Shown: piece after piece, positions 1 through 11,970 of the stretch
How the letters are laid out: every line of letters starts with the position of its first letter
Position numbering within the stretch: the first letter of the stretch is position 1
Origin: Terfezia claveryi
Taxonomy: Eukaryota; Ascomycota; Pezizomycetes; Pezizales; Pezizaceae
Assembly: GCA_015179025.1 (NCBI GenBank)
Contig: WHUX01000038.1
Coordinates: forward strand, 186,001-250,000
Direction of reading: 5' to 3'
DNA: 64,000 nucleotides
Program-made: the position numbers and the translations under genes
The notes under the pieces: generated by a model
Seen by the model: the letters and a program-made list of their open reading frames with translations, nothing else
The model's database searches: none
What the model was told of the DNA's origin: nothing

Positions 1-1
1 T

Positions 2-361
2 TGGCGGGAAGGAGGGAGTGGAGAAAGAGATGGAGCGAATGAAACCAGTATTCCACAGCGAAAGCCGTTAGCGATGAGATCACCATCGATGGAGAGACAA
101 GGAGGGGCTACGATATTACCAATCGTGGAGGAGGCCGCGGAAGGAAGCAGTGGACGCAGCCTTAGCAGAAACGGGAGTGGCAGTGACAGCGGAGTCGAAG
201 AGAGTGCAGCCATATCAGCAGCAGCAGCGAGAAGGTCAGGAGCAGGAGAAGGCGGAAGGGAGCAATACGCAAAGCAACTCCCCGACCGTCATTTCCAAAT
301 TCAACACAAATACCACAATACGGACGATCTCTCATTCCGAGTTGCAACGGTGTCGTCTTAA
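2..361 (+). CDS. probable 3' end of a Ser-rich gene (partial)
   Basis: The second forward frame is open from the first bases of the window to a TAA at 359-361, about 119 codons, with no stop. The encoded tail is hydrophilic and rich in Ser, Gly, Glu and Ala (residues around SGSDSGVEESAAISAAAARR), as in the disordered C-terminal tail of a larger fungal protein. No domain is visible and I do not recognise the family. The upstream part lies outside the window, so the frame could also be chance. The internal ATG at 74 is not a convincing start because the frame is open through it to the window edge. Confidence 0.4.
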   Translation, partial: WREGGSGERDGANETSIPQRKPLAMRSPSMERQGGATILPIVEEAAEGSSGRSLSRNGSGSDSGVEESAAISAAAARRSGAGEGGREQYAKQLPDRHFQIQHKYHNTDDLSFRVATVSS

Positions 362-1205
362 ATACTGGATTACATGGAGTGAGTTTGTCCCTCTCAGCAA
401 GTATCGTGTACATTAATGCAGCCCTTTGGTATGTGGCATATAGCGACGATGTTTCTCTTTCCAAAACAAAACTCTTTGGCTGCTAGGTTGTCCTTTTTTC
501 CTCGTGATTTCTCTCGCACTGGCCTGGGCTGTTATCCTTTTTCTCTCCTTGATGTTGGGCATATTCTTATTTGCGTTCAGAGAGTCAAATGATCGTCTGG
601 ATCGTCTTCTCTTAATGTGTTTTATATCATTCTTGTTTTTCGACAGGATTGTTGAGTCTTTTTGCCTGCTTATACTTACTTTATCCAGCATTTTGCACCT
701 TTCTCTTTTTTTGCATTATCATTTCCTTGTCTACTCTCCAACTTCTCCCATAGCGCACCCACGATCACCAAACATATGGTGTTCATATTTCCTATGTCCA
801 ATCCACTTGCTACACTCCCTCCCCAGGAACCACTCACTGAGGAGGTCTATGAAGTCCATCCTCAATAGAGAAACCAAACATTCATTGAAATTTCCCTATA
901 TCATATTTCCTTTGTTGTCGTCATCAACATTAATTTCTCTTTCTCCGATTTTTACCACATGGGTACTATACTTAGTTATATTTCTTGTTGCGTTTTTGGT
1001 TCACTTTACATCGTCCCTCAAGGAATAGATATCTATCATATCCTCGTTTATTGGGAAACCAAAAAAATATTTAGTACCCTCAGTCAGAGCTTCGAATTCA
1101 TATACCATTGTTATTCTTTCTTGCAGTTTTTCCAGCTTCGTTTTTTTCGTTCATGTGGGGATCGTGTGGGGATTGTGTAGAGAATTATACTGCACACGGA
1201 GATAC
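362..1205. other. T-rich non-coding stretch
   Basis: About 840 bases of pyrimidine-rich DNA with long TTTCTC-type runs. The open frames here code only for low-complexity Phe/Leu/Ser strings that mirror the base composition. Probably the 3' flank of the gene ending at 361. I see no RNA gene, repeat or conserved protein. Confidence 0.5.
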
Positions 1206-2036
1206 TCAAATACATTTACAGATTCTCGTGATGTTGTACTTGCCGATTTGGAGCGATTTATAATCACAAGCTACCTGTGATGTGGTAAGACAATCGAGCA
1301 GTTCAGAGTGGGTAGTCGTAACTCCTTGAATCTGTTCAGTCCCACAGCTCACCTTGTTCTGCAGCACTGTCGGAGCTGCATGTAAGACACCACCATCAGA
1401 CGATATTAAATTGAGCAGAAGCATAGCGGCACAAATTGATGCATGCCGCATGCAAACCTGGAAATCTCTCATGTAGTCAACAGATTCATCCGACCCAAGA
1501 AACTGGGCCTCCACAGTGCAACCAGACCAGAAACTTGGAGATACATACACTGCCATTCGAAGCCCATCCCTGTGTCCGGATGCAGTTGGCTGAATGCATG
1601 TGATATATAGGACAACCCTAGGTCTACCACAACCACACACTCTATTGTAAATAGCAAAGACTTTCAACCAGAAAGTAAAGCTCACACTTCTCACCGAAAA
1701 AAATCCGCATAGTGGTACGCAAGAAAAAACAAAAGCAATATGTTGAATATGACCGTTTTTTTCCAGTACACCATATACTCTCACATGCCAACTCTCAATC
1801 AAATAGCGCTCCTCCGCTGATGCCCCACCTATTGGGTATTCTTTCGTTCGACGAAAATTTGTGAGTGATTTCAGATGAGACAGACGTGGAGATGTAAGTA
1901 CGAGACAGCCGCCTAGACAAAAGGAAGAATTTTTGGGAGGGATGAACGATAGAAGCAGATACTGATGGTTGACTGGGGGGCAGAATGACAGGATCAACAT
2001 AACTGCAACACAAGCAAACACAACGTAGTCGTACAT
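1206..2036 (-). CDS. orphan open frame, Cys-rich, hydrophobic N-terminus
   Basis: An uninterrupted 276-codon frame on the minus strand starting at ATG 2034-2036. The first ~20 residues (MYDYVVFACVAVMLILSFC) are hydrophobic and could be a signal peptide or membrane anchor. The rest is unusually rich in cysteine, about one in fourteen residues, with pairs such as VCGCG and ICKCI near the middle and end. I recognise no family and no catalytic motif. A frame this long without stops is unusual for intergenic DNA here, but the composition is not clearly protein-like and no introns are evident, unlike the neighbours. It could be a lineage-specific secreted protein or a chance frame. Confidence 0.3.
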   Translation of the reverse strand: MYDYVVFACVAVMLILSFCPPVNHQYLLLSFIPPKNSSFCLGGCLVLTSPRLSHLKSLTNFRRTKEYPIGGASAEERYLIESWHVRVYGVLEKNGHIQHIAFVFSCVPLCGFFSVRSVSFTFWLKVFAIYNRVCGCGRPRVVLYITCIQPTASGHRDGLRMAVYVSPSFWSGCTVEAQFLGSDESVDYMRDFQVCMRHASICAAMLLLNLISSDGGVLHAAPTVLQNKVSCGTEQIQGVTTTHSELLDCLTTSQVACDYKSLQIGKYNITRICKCI

Positions 2037-2299
2037 CTTCGCTTTAATAAAGAGAATGCATGAGCGAAAAGTGGCTTTGGTCAGAGGAGAAGGGGGTAGA
2101 ATTTGTCCACCGGGCTAGTCTGACATGCAAAGGAACTCCTGTAATATCCTGATAAAACTACATAACCAAAGATGTGAGACCAGTAAATCATGGATCGGGG
2201 CCCAAACAATCATTCTCAATAAACGGAATTAGTGATTGGGAAATACTTGCATCGAAACCGTTGAGGTACCGGGTATCAAAGGTGCTCTGAAAATGGAGA

Positions 2300-3229
2300 T
2301 TACAAGATTCCCCAGGCATCCTCAGCAGAGTGGCAAAACTTCCCGCAGGCAACACTGGCACTCAAACTGTACTTGCTCACACCAACTTTCTCGTCGACCC
2401 AGCTGTCTGCGAAGTCATCTTTGCCTCTGGCCATTGCTCCTACAACTACACAGATGCTTTCCTCGGGACCTAGTGTACTAATGTACTCTCTAACATTAAC
2501 CACTGGGGCATCCCAACTCAGTGTCACTTTCCGGCAGTTTAGTGGAAGGTATTGGGAGACAGGATTCTTGATGACCTTGAGGAGCTTCTCAGGGGAGGTT
2601 GTTGAGCGAATCGAGAGTTTGTGAAGGAGTTGGACCATGAGACCAGCAAAACGCTTGAAGGTTCGGGGAATACGGACGGTGGGATTGACCTCGATCAATA
2701 CGCCCTTGGTAGACTGGATGTAAACCTGAAGCTTCCCGGCCTTGTTGATGGGCGAATCAAGGAGTGTGAGAAGGCACTGATTATAGCATAGACAAATGCA
2801 CCAGTCAGAGTCAGGATAACTTTTCATACCATACAAACACATACGGGCATTCTTTTTTTCCAACAAAGCAGGTGTGCAGACTCGTCTTGACATAAATTTA
2901 ACACAAGAATGTAAACGTAAGACTCAATCGAAGATGGAATGAATATAACACACCTGGTGTAAAATATCCGGCCTAGCATCACTAATGTCCCTCCCCATCT
3001 TCTTCAAAACACCGATATGGTCATCGGAGTTCAACAACACATACTTCTCAGCACCTCCGGTGGTAACTTTGTGGGTCTCCAGACAGGCCTGTGCAAGGAC
3101 TACGATCAAACGTTTCGTAGACTTATCGTTGGATGTGATAGGAGCAGCCTGTTCGGCAACTAGTGTGGGGAGCGGTGGTAGAGACTGGGTCCTCGGCCTT
3201 TTCTTGACGGGTGAGCTGCTGGGCTCCAT
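2300..3229 (-). CDS. EMG1: rRNA pseudouridine N1-methyltransferase Emg1/Nep1
   Basis: SPOUT-class methyltransferase that N1-methylates the hypermodified pseudouridine of 18S rRNA in the nucleolus and is needed for 40S subunit assembly. Two exons, 3229-2954 and 2776-2300, joined in phase 0 across a 177-base intron (long for this window), giving about 250 residues, the usual length. Visible family blocks: [14 protein letters not shown] near residue 40, LLNSDDH and [17 protein letters not shown] before the splice, then [37 protein letters not shown] and the cofactor-site loop [10 protein letters not shown] at about residue 205, ending [21 protein letters not shown] basic Pro-rich start (SSPVKKRPR) precedes the domain. 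It lies 500 bases from the 3' end of the exportin gene on the same strand. Confidence 0.95.
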
Positions 3230-3729
3230 TACTGATATAAGGCTGCTGATATAAGGCTGCTAGTGCTCGTTATAGGTGGCGAATATGTGCGAAGAGGAGG
3301 AAAAAGGGAGAAGAATATGCAAGTGAGATGCTTTATATACTCGTACAGAAAATTTAGTTTGTTGGACCGAGTTGCCAAGGTTATCTCCATGTGCTAGTTC
3401 AAATTACATATATTTATGCTGGTTACCATACATATGCAATATATAAAACGTACTTATGACTAGTGCAAAACTTATTGTTGACCTCAGGAGTATCCTCAAA
3501 CGCTTAGCCACGCAAAAAGAGCAACTATAAAGCCAAACCTCCCTCCCACCAAGGGGTTCTAAGAGAAGGTATTACATGAGGGAGATATACTCCAAAAAAG
3601 AATAGATATGAACAACTGCTCGCAGACCGCAAAAGACGCCTTAATAAGCCAAACTCGCCCCATAGTGGTTCTGACGCAACCAGTTCTGGTGATCCTTCTA
3701 TATCCTTCGAATCGAATTCAGCATTCTGT
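3230..3729. other. intergenic: EMG1 upstream region and exportin 3' flank
   Basis: AT-rich, about 500 bases. It should hold the EMG1 promoter next to 3229 and the exportin 3' end next to 3730. I see a short direct repeat of 'ataaggctgctgatataagg' type at 3236-3260 and no other structure. Confidence 0.5.
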
Positions 3730-6700
3730 CTAAACAAACATATCTGCAACACCACCCAACTCTGGAGTTTCCTGCCTATAGTGGCGGGTTGATTGTTGCA
3801 CTTGCTGCTTTCTCTCCTGGATCCTTGGCTTGTGAGTCACCTTCCCTTTCTCACTCATCGCTATACCGCGGAGTCCATCAAGCAGATCCAGCATCAATGC
3901 TCTCTGTATTCTTGTGGAATTGCACGACTGTAGCTTTGTAGCCACAATATTGACTTTCTCTTCGGTAATCCCTGGTAGGCTGAGAAGTAAGTTCCTTGGT
4001 GTTTGTGAAGAAGGCGAATATAGCATAAAGATGGTGGCGATAAGTTGAGCCAAATCCTTTTGGACGTCGACAAAATAATCGTCATTTAAGGACTATGAAA
4101 GGTCCTCTATTAGCGATAAAAAGCCATGTAACCTGTTTCAGGGACTTACTTCAATGGCCGCCATCAACACTTCACGACAAATGAACTCCCTAATGTCAGC
4201 CCGATCCTCAGCGAACTCAGGAACAATAGACCTAAATACGCGAATGATGATGCCACAGCACCTGGAATCCCGCATTCGCAAAGCATGGGTACAGAAGAGA
4301 ATTAGTGGCTCTAGTACTGCATCACTGGAGAGCACAAACTCCCTCATTCCCTGTTCAGTCCTGGGAGGCTCAACTTCTACTGCAGCTACGTTCAAGTATT
4401 GCCCATGACCAGCAACGTCAGCTAACATCGTCAGCTCAGGCCATCTCTATAGGAATAGACTGGTAACTTACCAGCCTTGGACGGATCGACCAATCCTGCA
4501 ACGATGAGGACGGCAATATACGTAAGCTGTCGTAGTATACTCTCTTCTTTCATTTCCTCTGCTAGTTTTTCCTCTCCTAACTGCATTTGTGCTCTCTCCA
4601 GCAAAGCTTTCCACTCAAGACTTACTTTCCTATCTACCTGCGTAAATAAAGTCGCAAGTAAAGGGGTGAGGAAGTGCTCCCTGTACTGTGGTGGGCAGTC
4701 ATCAATAATATAGCGTGTCATATTCAGTAGAATAGACATTTGATGTGAGGAGAGGACATGAGCATCTGCAAATAATGCATGGGCAAGTGGCCCCGGAAGC
4801 TCGTGGATACCAAAAAAATGCACGTCAAGCCTGCTCATGCACCACAATATCGAGTAGCAGCATTCCCTTACCATGCGGATAGCACCACGGATAGATGATG
4901 CCAAACCTTCCATTGTGGTTTTAGTCTTGGAAACATTCTCATAAAATTCATCTCTACTACCAGTAGAGATCCCAGCTTGCCAAAAGCGGTCAGTCAAGAC
5001 CCTTTTAATCACTGGCTGAAACTCCGGTGGAAGATTGCCCCAGTTTTCTGGATTATGGAAAGCATGGGCGTGCCTAGATGTCCGTCAGTAAAGTTGTGGC
5101 ATCGTGGGATAACAAAGCTAGACTTACGTGATAAACTTGAGTAGATTTGGTAGTATAACGGGAATAGAATCATGCCATAGAACACAAGTTGTATTATAGA
5201 CCTGAGAGCCCTTCTTCAGCTTCTCTGTAGAGCATGTAATGAAGGCCTTTGTACTCCGAATTGGCAAGACCCTGAATTTCTCTTGCAAATCCGCTTGAAG
5301 AGCTAATGCATGCTGATCAAGTTGATGAGCAGAAAAATCCTTAATCTCATCAACACGATTGGTGATCATGTACTCTTGCACTTTGTCTAGACCCAACAAC
5401 GCACAGAATGAATCGAAGCGCGAGAGGGAATTGGTAAGCTCAGCGCTGCCCCATGCACTTGTCAGCGGCAAGATATAATCATTTAACCGCTGTTGGCGCA
5501 TTGCAGGATCAATGTTGCGTGTTCGATGACTATTTGGAAGATTAGCTGAATTCAAAAGACCCAATGCATGAGATAACACTCACTTTATTGTGAACAGGAA
5601 TGTATGATAAGCAATAATCTGTCTTTCATCACATTTGCCATTGGCAATGAGCTCGTCTATCTTCCGCTTTAGTTGATCGTATACAATCTACATCTGTTAG
5701 TGATATTTATTATATGAAGATCTAATTTACACTCACCATCAAATGATCGGGCATTTTCATGGCCAACCTTTGAATCTCTGTGGTACAAACAGTCTGAAGA
5801 TACTTAATAGCATCGCTGTAGGCAGGATATTGTGGTAAATCCCGAGTGTCCGTCAGTAGGACCTAAGGCGGTTCATTAGTTGATGTCAAATTTATCAGTC
5901 AGAGGGGAATTACTCACATGTTCTAGTATCTTGAGCATTAAATCCGCCTTCTTGTCCAATGCTGACGTTGAGAAGGTAACAAGCAAAGTAATAACCCGCT
6001 TCTTGATCTGAGGATCTGCGAAAGTCCTTGTAATAAGTGTTTCACACCATCTCTCTAAATGCATCTCAAGTTCTACGCGGCTGTTTTCCTATTAGAAGTT
6101 AGTTTTGGACTGGCAAGGTAAATTGAATACGGAGACACACCATTCCGGGATCTTGTGAGTGGTCGACCCATTTCATATAACCCTTCAGGGCAGCTTCCAC
6201 TACTGTGAACTGTGCGTCAACTTTCAGGAATGGCAGATTGTTCTTATCATAGTTCTCATCTGTGATATCGTTAGATTTAACTACGAATGGATATCTTTAG
6301 TGCAGACTCACAACGAAAAACAGGCTGCTCAGCTTGTAGCTCATTCAAAAATACATCAACTCGAGATAATATGAACTCAAAGGCCTCCCTTGGTCGCTTT
6401 CTGACCATGGATTCTACAATGCTTGAACAGAATCGCCTATAATTTCCTAAAAAGGCATGTCTTTCAGGAATTGTATCAAGATCCTCGTTGAGGAACAACA
6501 ATGATGCATTTGCTCCCTCAGGGAGAGATTCATACTTCACCCCATTCCGGTCAGCTATCATACTGTGTGGTGGGAGGGTGAAGTTCACAGGGCCTCTTAC
6601 GTGAATGAGCCTAGCACTGCACAAGTCTAACAGGCCAGGTATTAAGGGCAGTACTGCCTCAGATTCGCTCAACGTATCTTTCCTCATTATCCTCACAAAG

Positions 6701-8087
6701 GTAGTCATAACCGGTATCGAAACAGCCAAACTTTCATGCCTAGCCATGTCGAATAGAAGCTTCATGAATCCCGGAAGATCTGCGTGCTTCACTATGATTT
6801 CCCATCGTTCCTCAATAGCACTTCCTAGGTTTGCCATCATCTTTCACAAGGTCAGAACGGGGATTATTTCATTCAGCCAGGAATTCATATGTACCTCAGC
6901 AAATTTTTTCAAGAACACATATCGCTCTTCGTCAATGTCATCAGCCTCCACAGGCCTCCAGTTATAGATACTTGTGAGGAGTGCTACGGTATTCGCATGA
7001 TACATTGGTAGAACTATCTGCTCAAAGTCACTATCGGCGAGGAGCGGACGACTGAACAGCGTGTGGAGACACTCTGTTGCAACCTACTATACTGGTTAGT
7101 CTACTCCCGAGACCAATATAAGTGATACTTACCATCTGAATGCCATTGCTCTGCATCGTCAGAGCTCGCCCTACGGTGTCAATAACTTTGGCATGTGTGA
7201 CGGCTCTGTAAGATCCCCATATATTAGCACAGCGCTCTATATACACCAGTAGTGGAGACTCACTTCGGGATACACCATCCCATGGATACCTTCAAAGTTG
7301 ACAAAATCTTACTGGCGCAGGCCTTTGCCTCTGCATTCTCTACACCTTGGTCCAAACACTTTCCCAACATATCTACCAGCCTCACTAGCCATCCCTCATC
7401 TCCACACCTTACCGCAGGTGTGGGTTCTCTACCTGGGAAATTCTCGTGCAATACAGACGCTGGTGTGAATATATCAATGCACGCCTTCGTAAGGGGTGCA
7501 TTTCTTATTCCAGCGGCGGAATCCTCCCTGTTGAATACATCGTCGACCAATGTCTCTAAAATATATAGACAGAGGTCCCTCTGTGCCCCAGTTCCCTCCC
7601 ACAGTTTGACTAGCAATGCATCCATATCCAACCATTCAGCTGCCCATGATTTCTTCGCCACTTCAACCCATAGCTGTGCCACCTTGTTTCTGAGAAAGAT
7701 TGGATCTCCACCATCGACATTCTCTGCCAACCCTAGCATCCATCCTCTCACTGCCGTGGCCTGCTCAGTCGAGTATCCATCCCAGGAATATCGAATTCCG
7801 TGTTCAAGAAGTGAAAGGGCGAAATGCCTAACGATTGGATCATGAGCCCTGTTGATAGCCAATTCAAATCCATGAGCGGGTGCTTCTTTATCGTTTTTCG
7901 CTAGGTCGAGAAACACGCCAGCTTCTTTCCGAGTTTCGTTCGAGGACCGTACGTCGTAGACTATTTCCAATGCCTTTTTTATCTGCTCGAGTGTTTGGGC
8001 TGACCCAGTGGCCGCCCCGTTGCTCCCCAGCATCACTACTGTCCCCGTATTGCCGACTCCATTCCCCACACTCCCTCCACCGTTCAT
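3730..8087 (-). CDS. MSN5: exportin-5 / Msn5-type karyopherin beta
   Basis: Importin-beta superfamily nuclear transport receptor that binds RanGTP and exports cargo (phosphoproteins and tRNA in yeast, pre-miRNA in animals). Twelve exons fit the splice signals and keep one frame: 8087-7264, 7205-7133, 7083-6895, 6840-6312, 6259-6141, 6088-5918, 5862-5737, 5687-5584, 5529-5128, 5073-4472, 4421-4150, 4092-3730; total 1257 residues, normal for the family. All eleven introns are about 49-59 bases. The N-terminal exportin domain is clear: EQIKKALEIVYDVRSSNETR, DPIVRHFALSLLEHGIRY, IFLRNKVAQLWVEVAKKSW, CLYILETLVDDVFNRED. Helical repeats follow, including PLILFCTHALRMRDSRCC near the C-terminus. The start at 8087 follows the family; the frame stays open to an ATG at 8330, which would add 81 residues rich in Pro and Gln. 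No lesion is seen. Confidence 0.9.
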
Positions 8088-8934
8088 TGTAATTGTTCCT
8101 CTTGTCTTTCCTTGCTTTAAAATTTCCTTCCTGTACTGCGAGTTGCTCTGAACTGCAATGCGGTTGATGAAATTCAAGATGCCCGAGTACGGTTGTTGAA
8201 ACGGTCTCGTTTGTCTTGTTGTCACGTTCGTTGCAAAGTTGACCGGCAGTTTATGAACGAGCTCTAGCGAGTGAGGCAACGTGATTGGGGGAAAACGCGG
8301 GGATGTTCCTGGCCGTGGTTGTTGTACCAAAGCTTCTGGACGCTACTTAAGTATAGCATGTACACTTTTCTATCGATCCCTACGGAGTACGTGCTCCAAA
8401 TATGTAGTATGTATCCACGCACGCTGGCCGATCAATAGATGAGGCTCCCTTTTAAACTCGTGGATAAATGATGGCAAAACCAAAGGGGCAGCGCCGGGTC
8501 TTATATCTCCGGTTAGTGCAACAAGCCCAACCACAAATTATCTTCTGACTTCCGCTGAACTAGGCGCTGCCGTATGCAAACAAGGATTCAGCTGCGAAAT
8601 TTCTCTCGGTTGACTCAGCCTTATAATCACGAGAAATTGTGCAGTCGGTAGATGGTAGGAATGAGTGAACCGGAGACGATCCGTCTAGCAACACGTAAGA
8701 AAGCTTTCACGGGTGACGCGCCTCCGAATCGGAAGCAGCGGCTTTTTAAGCATCGTCCTTCTAGAATACTGCCTACTAAGTAAGGTACATGGTTAATAAT
8801 GAATCCCGGAGTCCCTTTCTCTGGGCCAGATCTCGAAAGTATTCTTGGCCAATTACAGTATATGACTGGCTACATAACATACTATGGACAAGGCACAACT
8901 TAGAAAATCATAACTTTAAACCCCGTCAAGATTA
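8088..8934. other. intergenic: exportin upstream region and VID27 3' flank
   Basis: About 850 bases. The part next to 8087 may be 5' UTR or additional N-terminal coding sequence (open to 8330). Beyond that I see no gene, repeat or RNA. Confidence 0.5.
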
Positions 8935-11583
8935 CTAATACCTTGAATCGACTATCGAACTTCTTGACTTCAAATTTCTCATTGGTGTTGAGATACTCTC
9001 ACGAGTAGGCTTCTTGAATGTCTGCTTCGCTACCATATTAACCTCATTCGGAAGTGCAACAATGACACTCTTGTCACTCCCAAATCTGAAATTGTCTGCT
9101 TTGACTTCTTCATTGTAACGTTTGATGGTGTATGGATTCTGACTTCCGCGAAGGATTTTCTTCAGGTTCCAGGTAATCATGAATGGTCCAGTGGATGTAA
9201 TAATGGAAGTTTCTTGTGCATCTAATCCGGTGTTAAACTTTGCCGGGGTGAAACTCAATGGTGCCTTTGCCTCGGCCTGCATTTGAGCAACATGCGATGG
9301 ATTCAGACCCAAACGCCTTGGGCGAGGCTTAGAATCCTTGCCGAAAGACTTCTCGAAACCAAGTTTACCTACGTTCTTCCCTTCCTTTTGTTCCGCATCA
9401 ATTAAAAGCAGATAAGTTTTGCATGTTCCTAAAATCCATCTGCCATCTGCTGAAACATCCAGGCCAATGATCGCTTCTCCAAGTGCTGGAATGTGGGTCT
9501 TCGCATTGATGCCTAAACGATCAAAAAGACGGATGTCCCCCTTGTTTGAGGCAACTGCAATATAACCCTTTTCGGTTGTGGCCGCCGCGGAGAAGTTGTT
9601 CTTCGAGACATATTGCTTCAACTGTGATTCCACAAGCTTGTTTCCAGATAATCGTGGATCGATACGGAATAGTGCATTATTTGACAGTCCGAGAAACGTT
9701 TGTTCACCGGTCATTTGCGCAAATTTCTAGGATGATAGTTTCAGTATAGCACTCCCAAAGGTAAAAGGCATCAAAACCCACATTCTCTGGAGCAATGGTG
9801 GTCACGGGAATATCATCGTGCACCTTCCACTCGTCTACCACCTTGCCATACTCCAAATCCATTCGGTAAAGGGTGTTGGGGTCGTTTCCATTTTGCAATA
9901 TCATTGACTGATCTTCCCCATGTAACATGACCTAGATACGTTAGTAAACCCTACACCCGGGGATCAAGAATTCAGGCTTACCTTCCTCGGTTCAAACAAC
10001 TTGCCCTTAGGTGTGGCGACCTTATTAATACTGGTAGTAAACTCGAGGCCATTCTGAGGGGTATGTCTGAAAACTCCAATTTTGCTGCCTCTCACAACAA
10101 ATGATCTATCATGCTTGTAACCGACTGCAAGCTGGCTGTTTTGGCTTCCGTCCTTGGGGCCTGTAGACACATCCTCCTCCTCTTCATCAGTATCATAATG
10201 TTCGGAACGAGCTTCGTCTCCGCTCTCTTCCCCGTCCTCCTCCACGTCTTCCTCTTCCTCTTCCTCTCCTTTGCCCACATCTTCCATAGTAATATCATTG
10301 AAGGCCTCCAGGATGTAGTCCCGTTCATCTGTTTTTGCTTTAAGCCATTTCTGTTGGTTCAGTTGTTCCCAAAGTGCCCGCATAATACCCTCCTGAAATC
10401 TTTCTTCGGTTTCCATATCCCGAAATCTCAAGAGCCAAGAATATGCACCCCCATCCTCTGTATAGTGGTTGAAGATAAATGATAGGAACTCAAAGTTGAA
10501 TACTGGGTTCAGGTCTGCAGCTACAGGCAGGCCCAGCCAGGGCTTGTCCTTGCTGTCGACTTGCAGCCAATCTATGTGGCATTAGCCTATCTCTATGCTG
10601 CTATGTCAGCCCAACCCTGGTACTTACATTCCCAATCCCCAACCTCCAAAACAGAAGCAGTGACTTCAGAATCTTGCAAAACGAAGGTGCCACTCGCAAT
10701 GTCAAAAAGATGCAATTCCGCGTTTTCCTTGGCTAGTTCATCCCCTGTAGCAGGCGCTTCGGCTGCAGCAGGAGCAACTGTTGGCTCCGGCACCGGCAAG
10801 GCTACTTTGACTGTCTTTTCCTTCCTTGATTTGCTGCGAGTCTTCGGTGGACTTGCGACAGGTGTCTCGGGCGCGGATGCAGCTGGTATAGGTTCCCTGG
10901 TTGCTAGTCAGTTTGAATTACGGAGGCTACAACTCAAGAGACTTACGAGAATGAAAATTCATGCAACTCTTTCTCACTTGCAGTGTCGTGCGATCTCCTA
11001 TACTTTCTTTCAAATTGGCATTGGATGGCTACCAGTTCAAACATCGATGCTGCACTAGGCTGAACAGAACTTTCACAAATGAACTCGTAAAGATCCCCCG
11101 GGTCCTATGCAAGACATAAGTGATTGTTTATAAGCAATGAGGAGAAAGTCCATGCATGAACTTACTCCAGAAAGATCCCTCCAGGCAAACACAGCACATC
11201 CATCCCTAATCGTAGATCTCAAGTGCAGAGTCTCATCCAACAAAAATATTTTCTCGTCCTTGGCATCTTCCGCATCTTCTGCATCGTCAAGAAGCTGCTC
11301 TTCTCCCTCCTCATAAGCCCTCTGGATGACTAATTGATACTGATATGTAGTGGACGTTCTTCGGATGCAGGCTGCGGCATCCTTGAAGCTGTTTCTTTAT
11401 CAGCATTTCCAGTACACGGCCTCAACGGCATTCTGTGGGCTCGGGTCACACGTACATGCATTCGCTGTATCCTTTGGGCGAGTTTGGTCGAACGATGTAT
11501 AGCTGCCCTTGGTCTAGGTGAATAATTTCGGGTTTGGAAGAGTCCCCAAAGATGTACTTCCCCACATTACGGAGCATGAACAT
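8935..11583 (-). CDS. VID27: vacuolar import and degradation protein Vid27
   Basis: Cytoplasmic protein linked in yeast to vacuole-dependent degradation of fructose-1,6-bisphosphatase; biochemical role not established. Seven exons: 11583-11456, 11388-11166, 11104-10947, 10896-10628, 10571-9982, 9931-9782, 9726-8935; 769 residues. The N-terminus MFMLRNVGKYIFGDSS with SPKGYSEC and the downstream QYQLVIQRAYEEGEEQ are typical. A PH-like middle region (WECYW, KDKPWLGLP) leads to a strongly acidic linker coded around 10170-10270 (Glu/Asp runs). The C-terminal VID27 propeller-like domain has QMTGEQTFLGLSNNALFRID, KGYIAVASNKGDIRLFDRLG and IIGLDVSADGRWILGTC. A second ATG lies two codons in. The intron after APEN (9781-9727) is supported because the spliced sequence restores KFAQMTGEQTFLG. 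Confidence 0.93.
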
Positions 11584-11970
11584 CTTGATATGTAATTAGG
11601 CCAATAGCTTAGTTGATTACACTCTGAGATGGGTAAGATATGGTAGGTAGGATCTTGCTGATTCTTGCTGTACTCGACTGACCTGGTGAAGAACAAAAAT
11701 AATATATAGGTAGGGCTGGCTCATCCGTGGTGTTAGATGTAAACGAGATAGGCTAGATAAGAGTGGGGCATGCTGCTTTGTGACGTTTGTTTGTGGCTGG
11801 GTGTGGCAACACAGTCCAATATCTTGCTTAAGTACGCAGACGATTGACGTTACAATTCCTAATTTAATTTTTTTATACGTTGAAAGCTAGTCACTCAAGC
11901 GATTCAATCTCTTGTAGTACCTGCTAAATCCTCTGTATTTACCTGTCGCGTCTTAAAGTCTCTAGCAGCT
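11584..11970. other. intergenic: VID27 upstream region and SPC34 3' flank
   Basis: 387 bases, AT-rich near 11860-11900 (a T run). No coding or repeat structure seen. Confidence 0.5.

Noticed and set aside
504..1028. 174-codon forward frame, hydrophobic
   Set aside because: Product is Phe/Leu/Ser low complexity caused by a T-rich strand; starts and ends inside non-coding-looking DNA with no family match.
7252..7845. 197-codon forward frame
   Set aside because: Lies fully antisense to the first exon of the exportin gene, which is clearly coding; a shadow frame.
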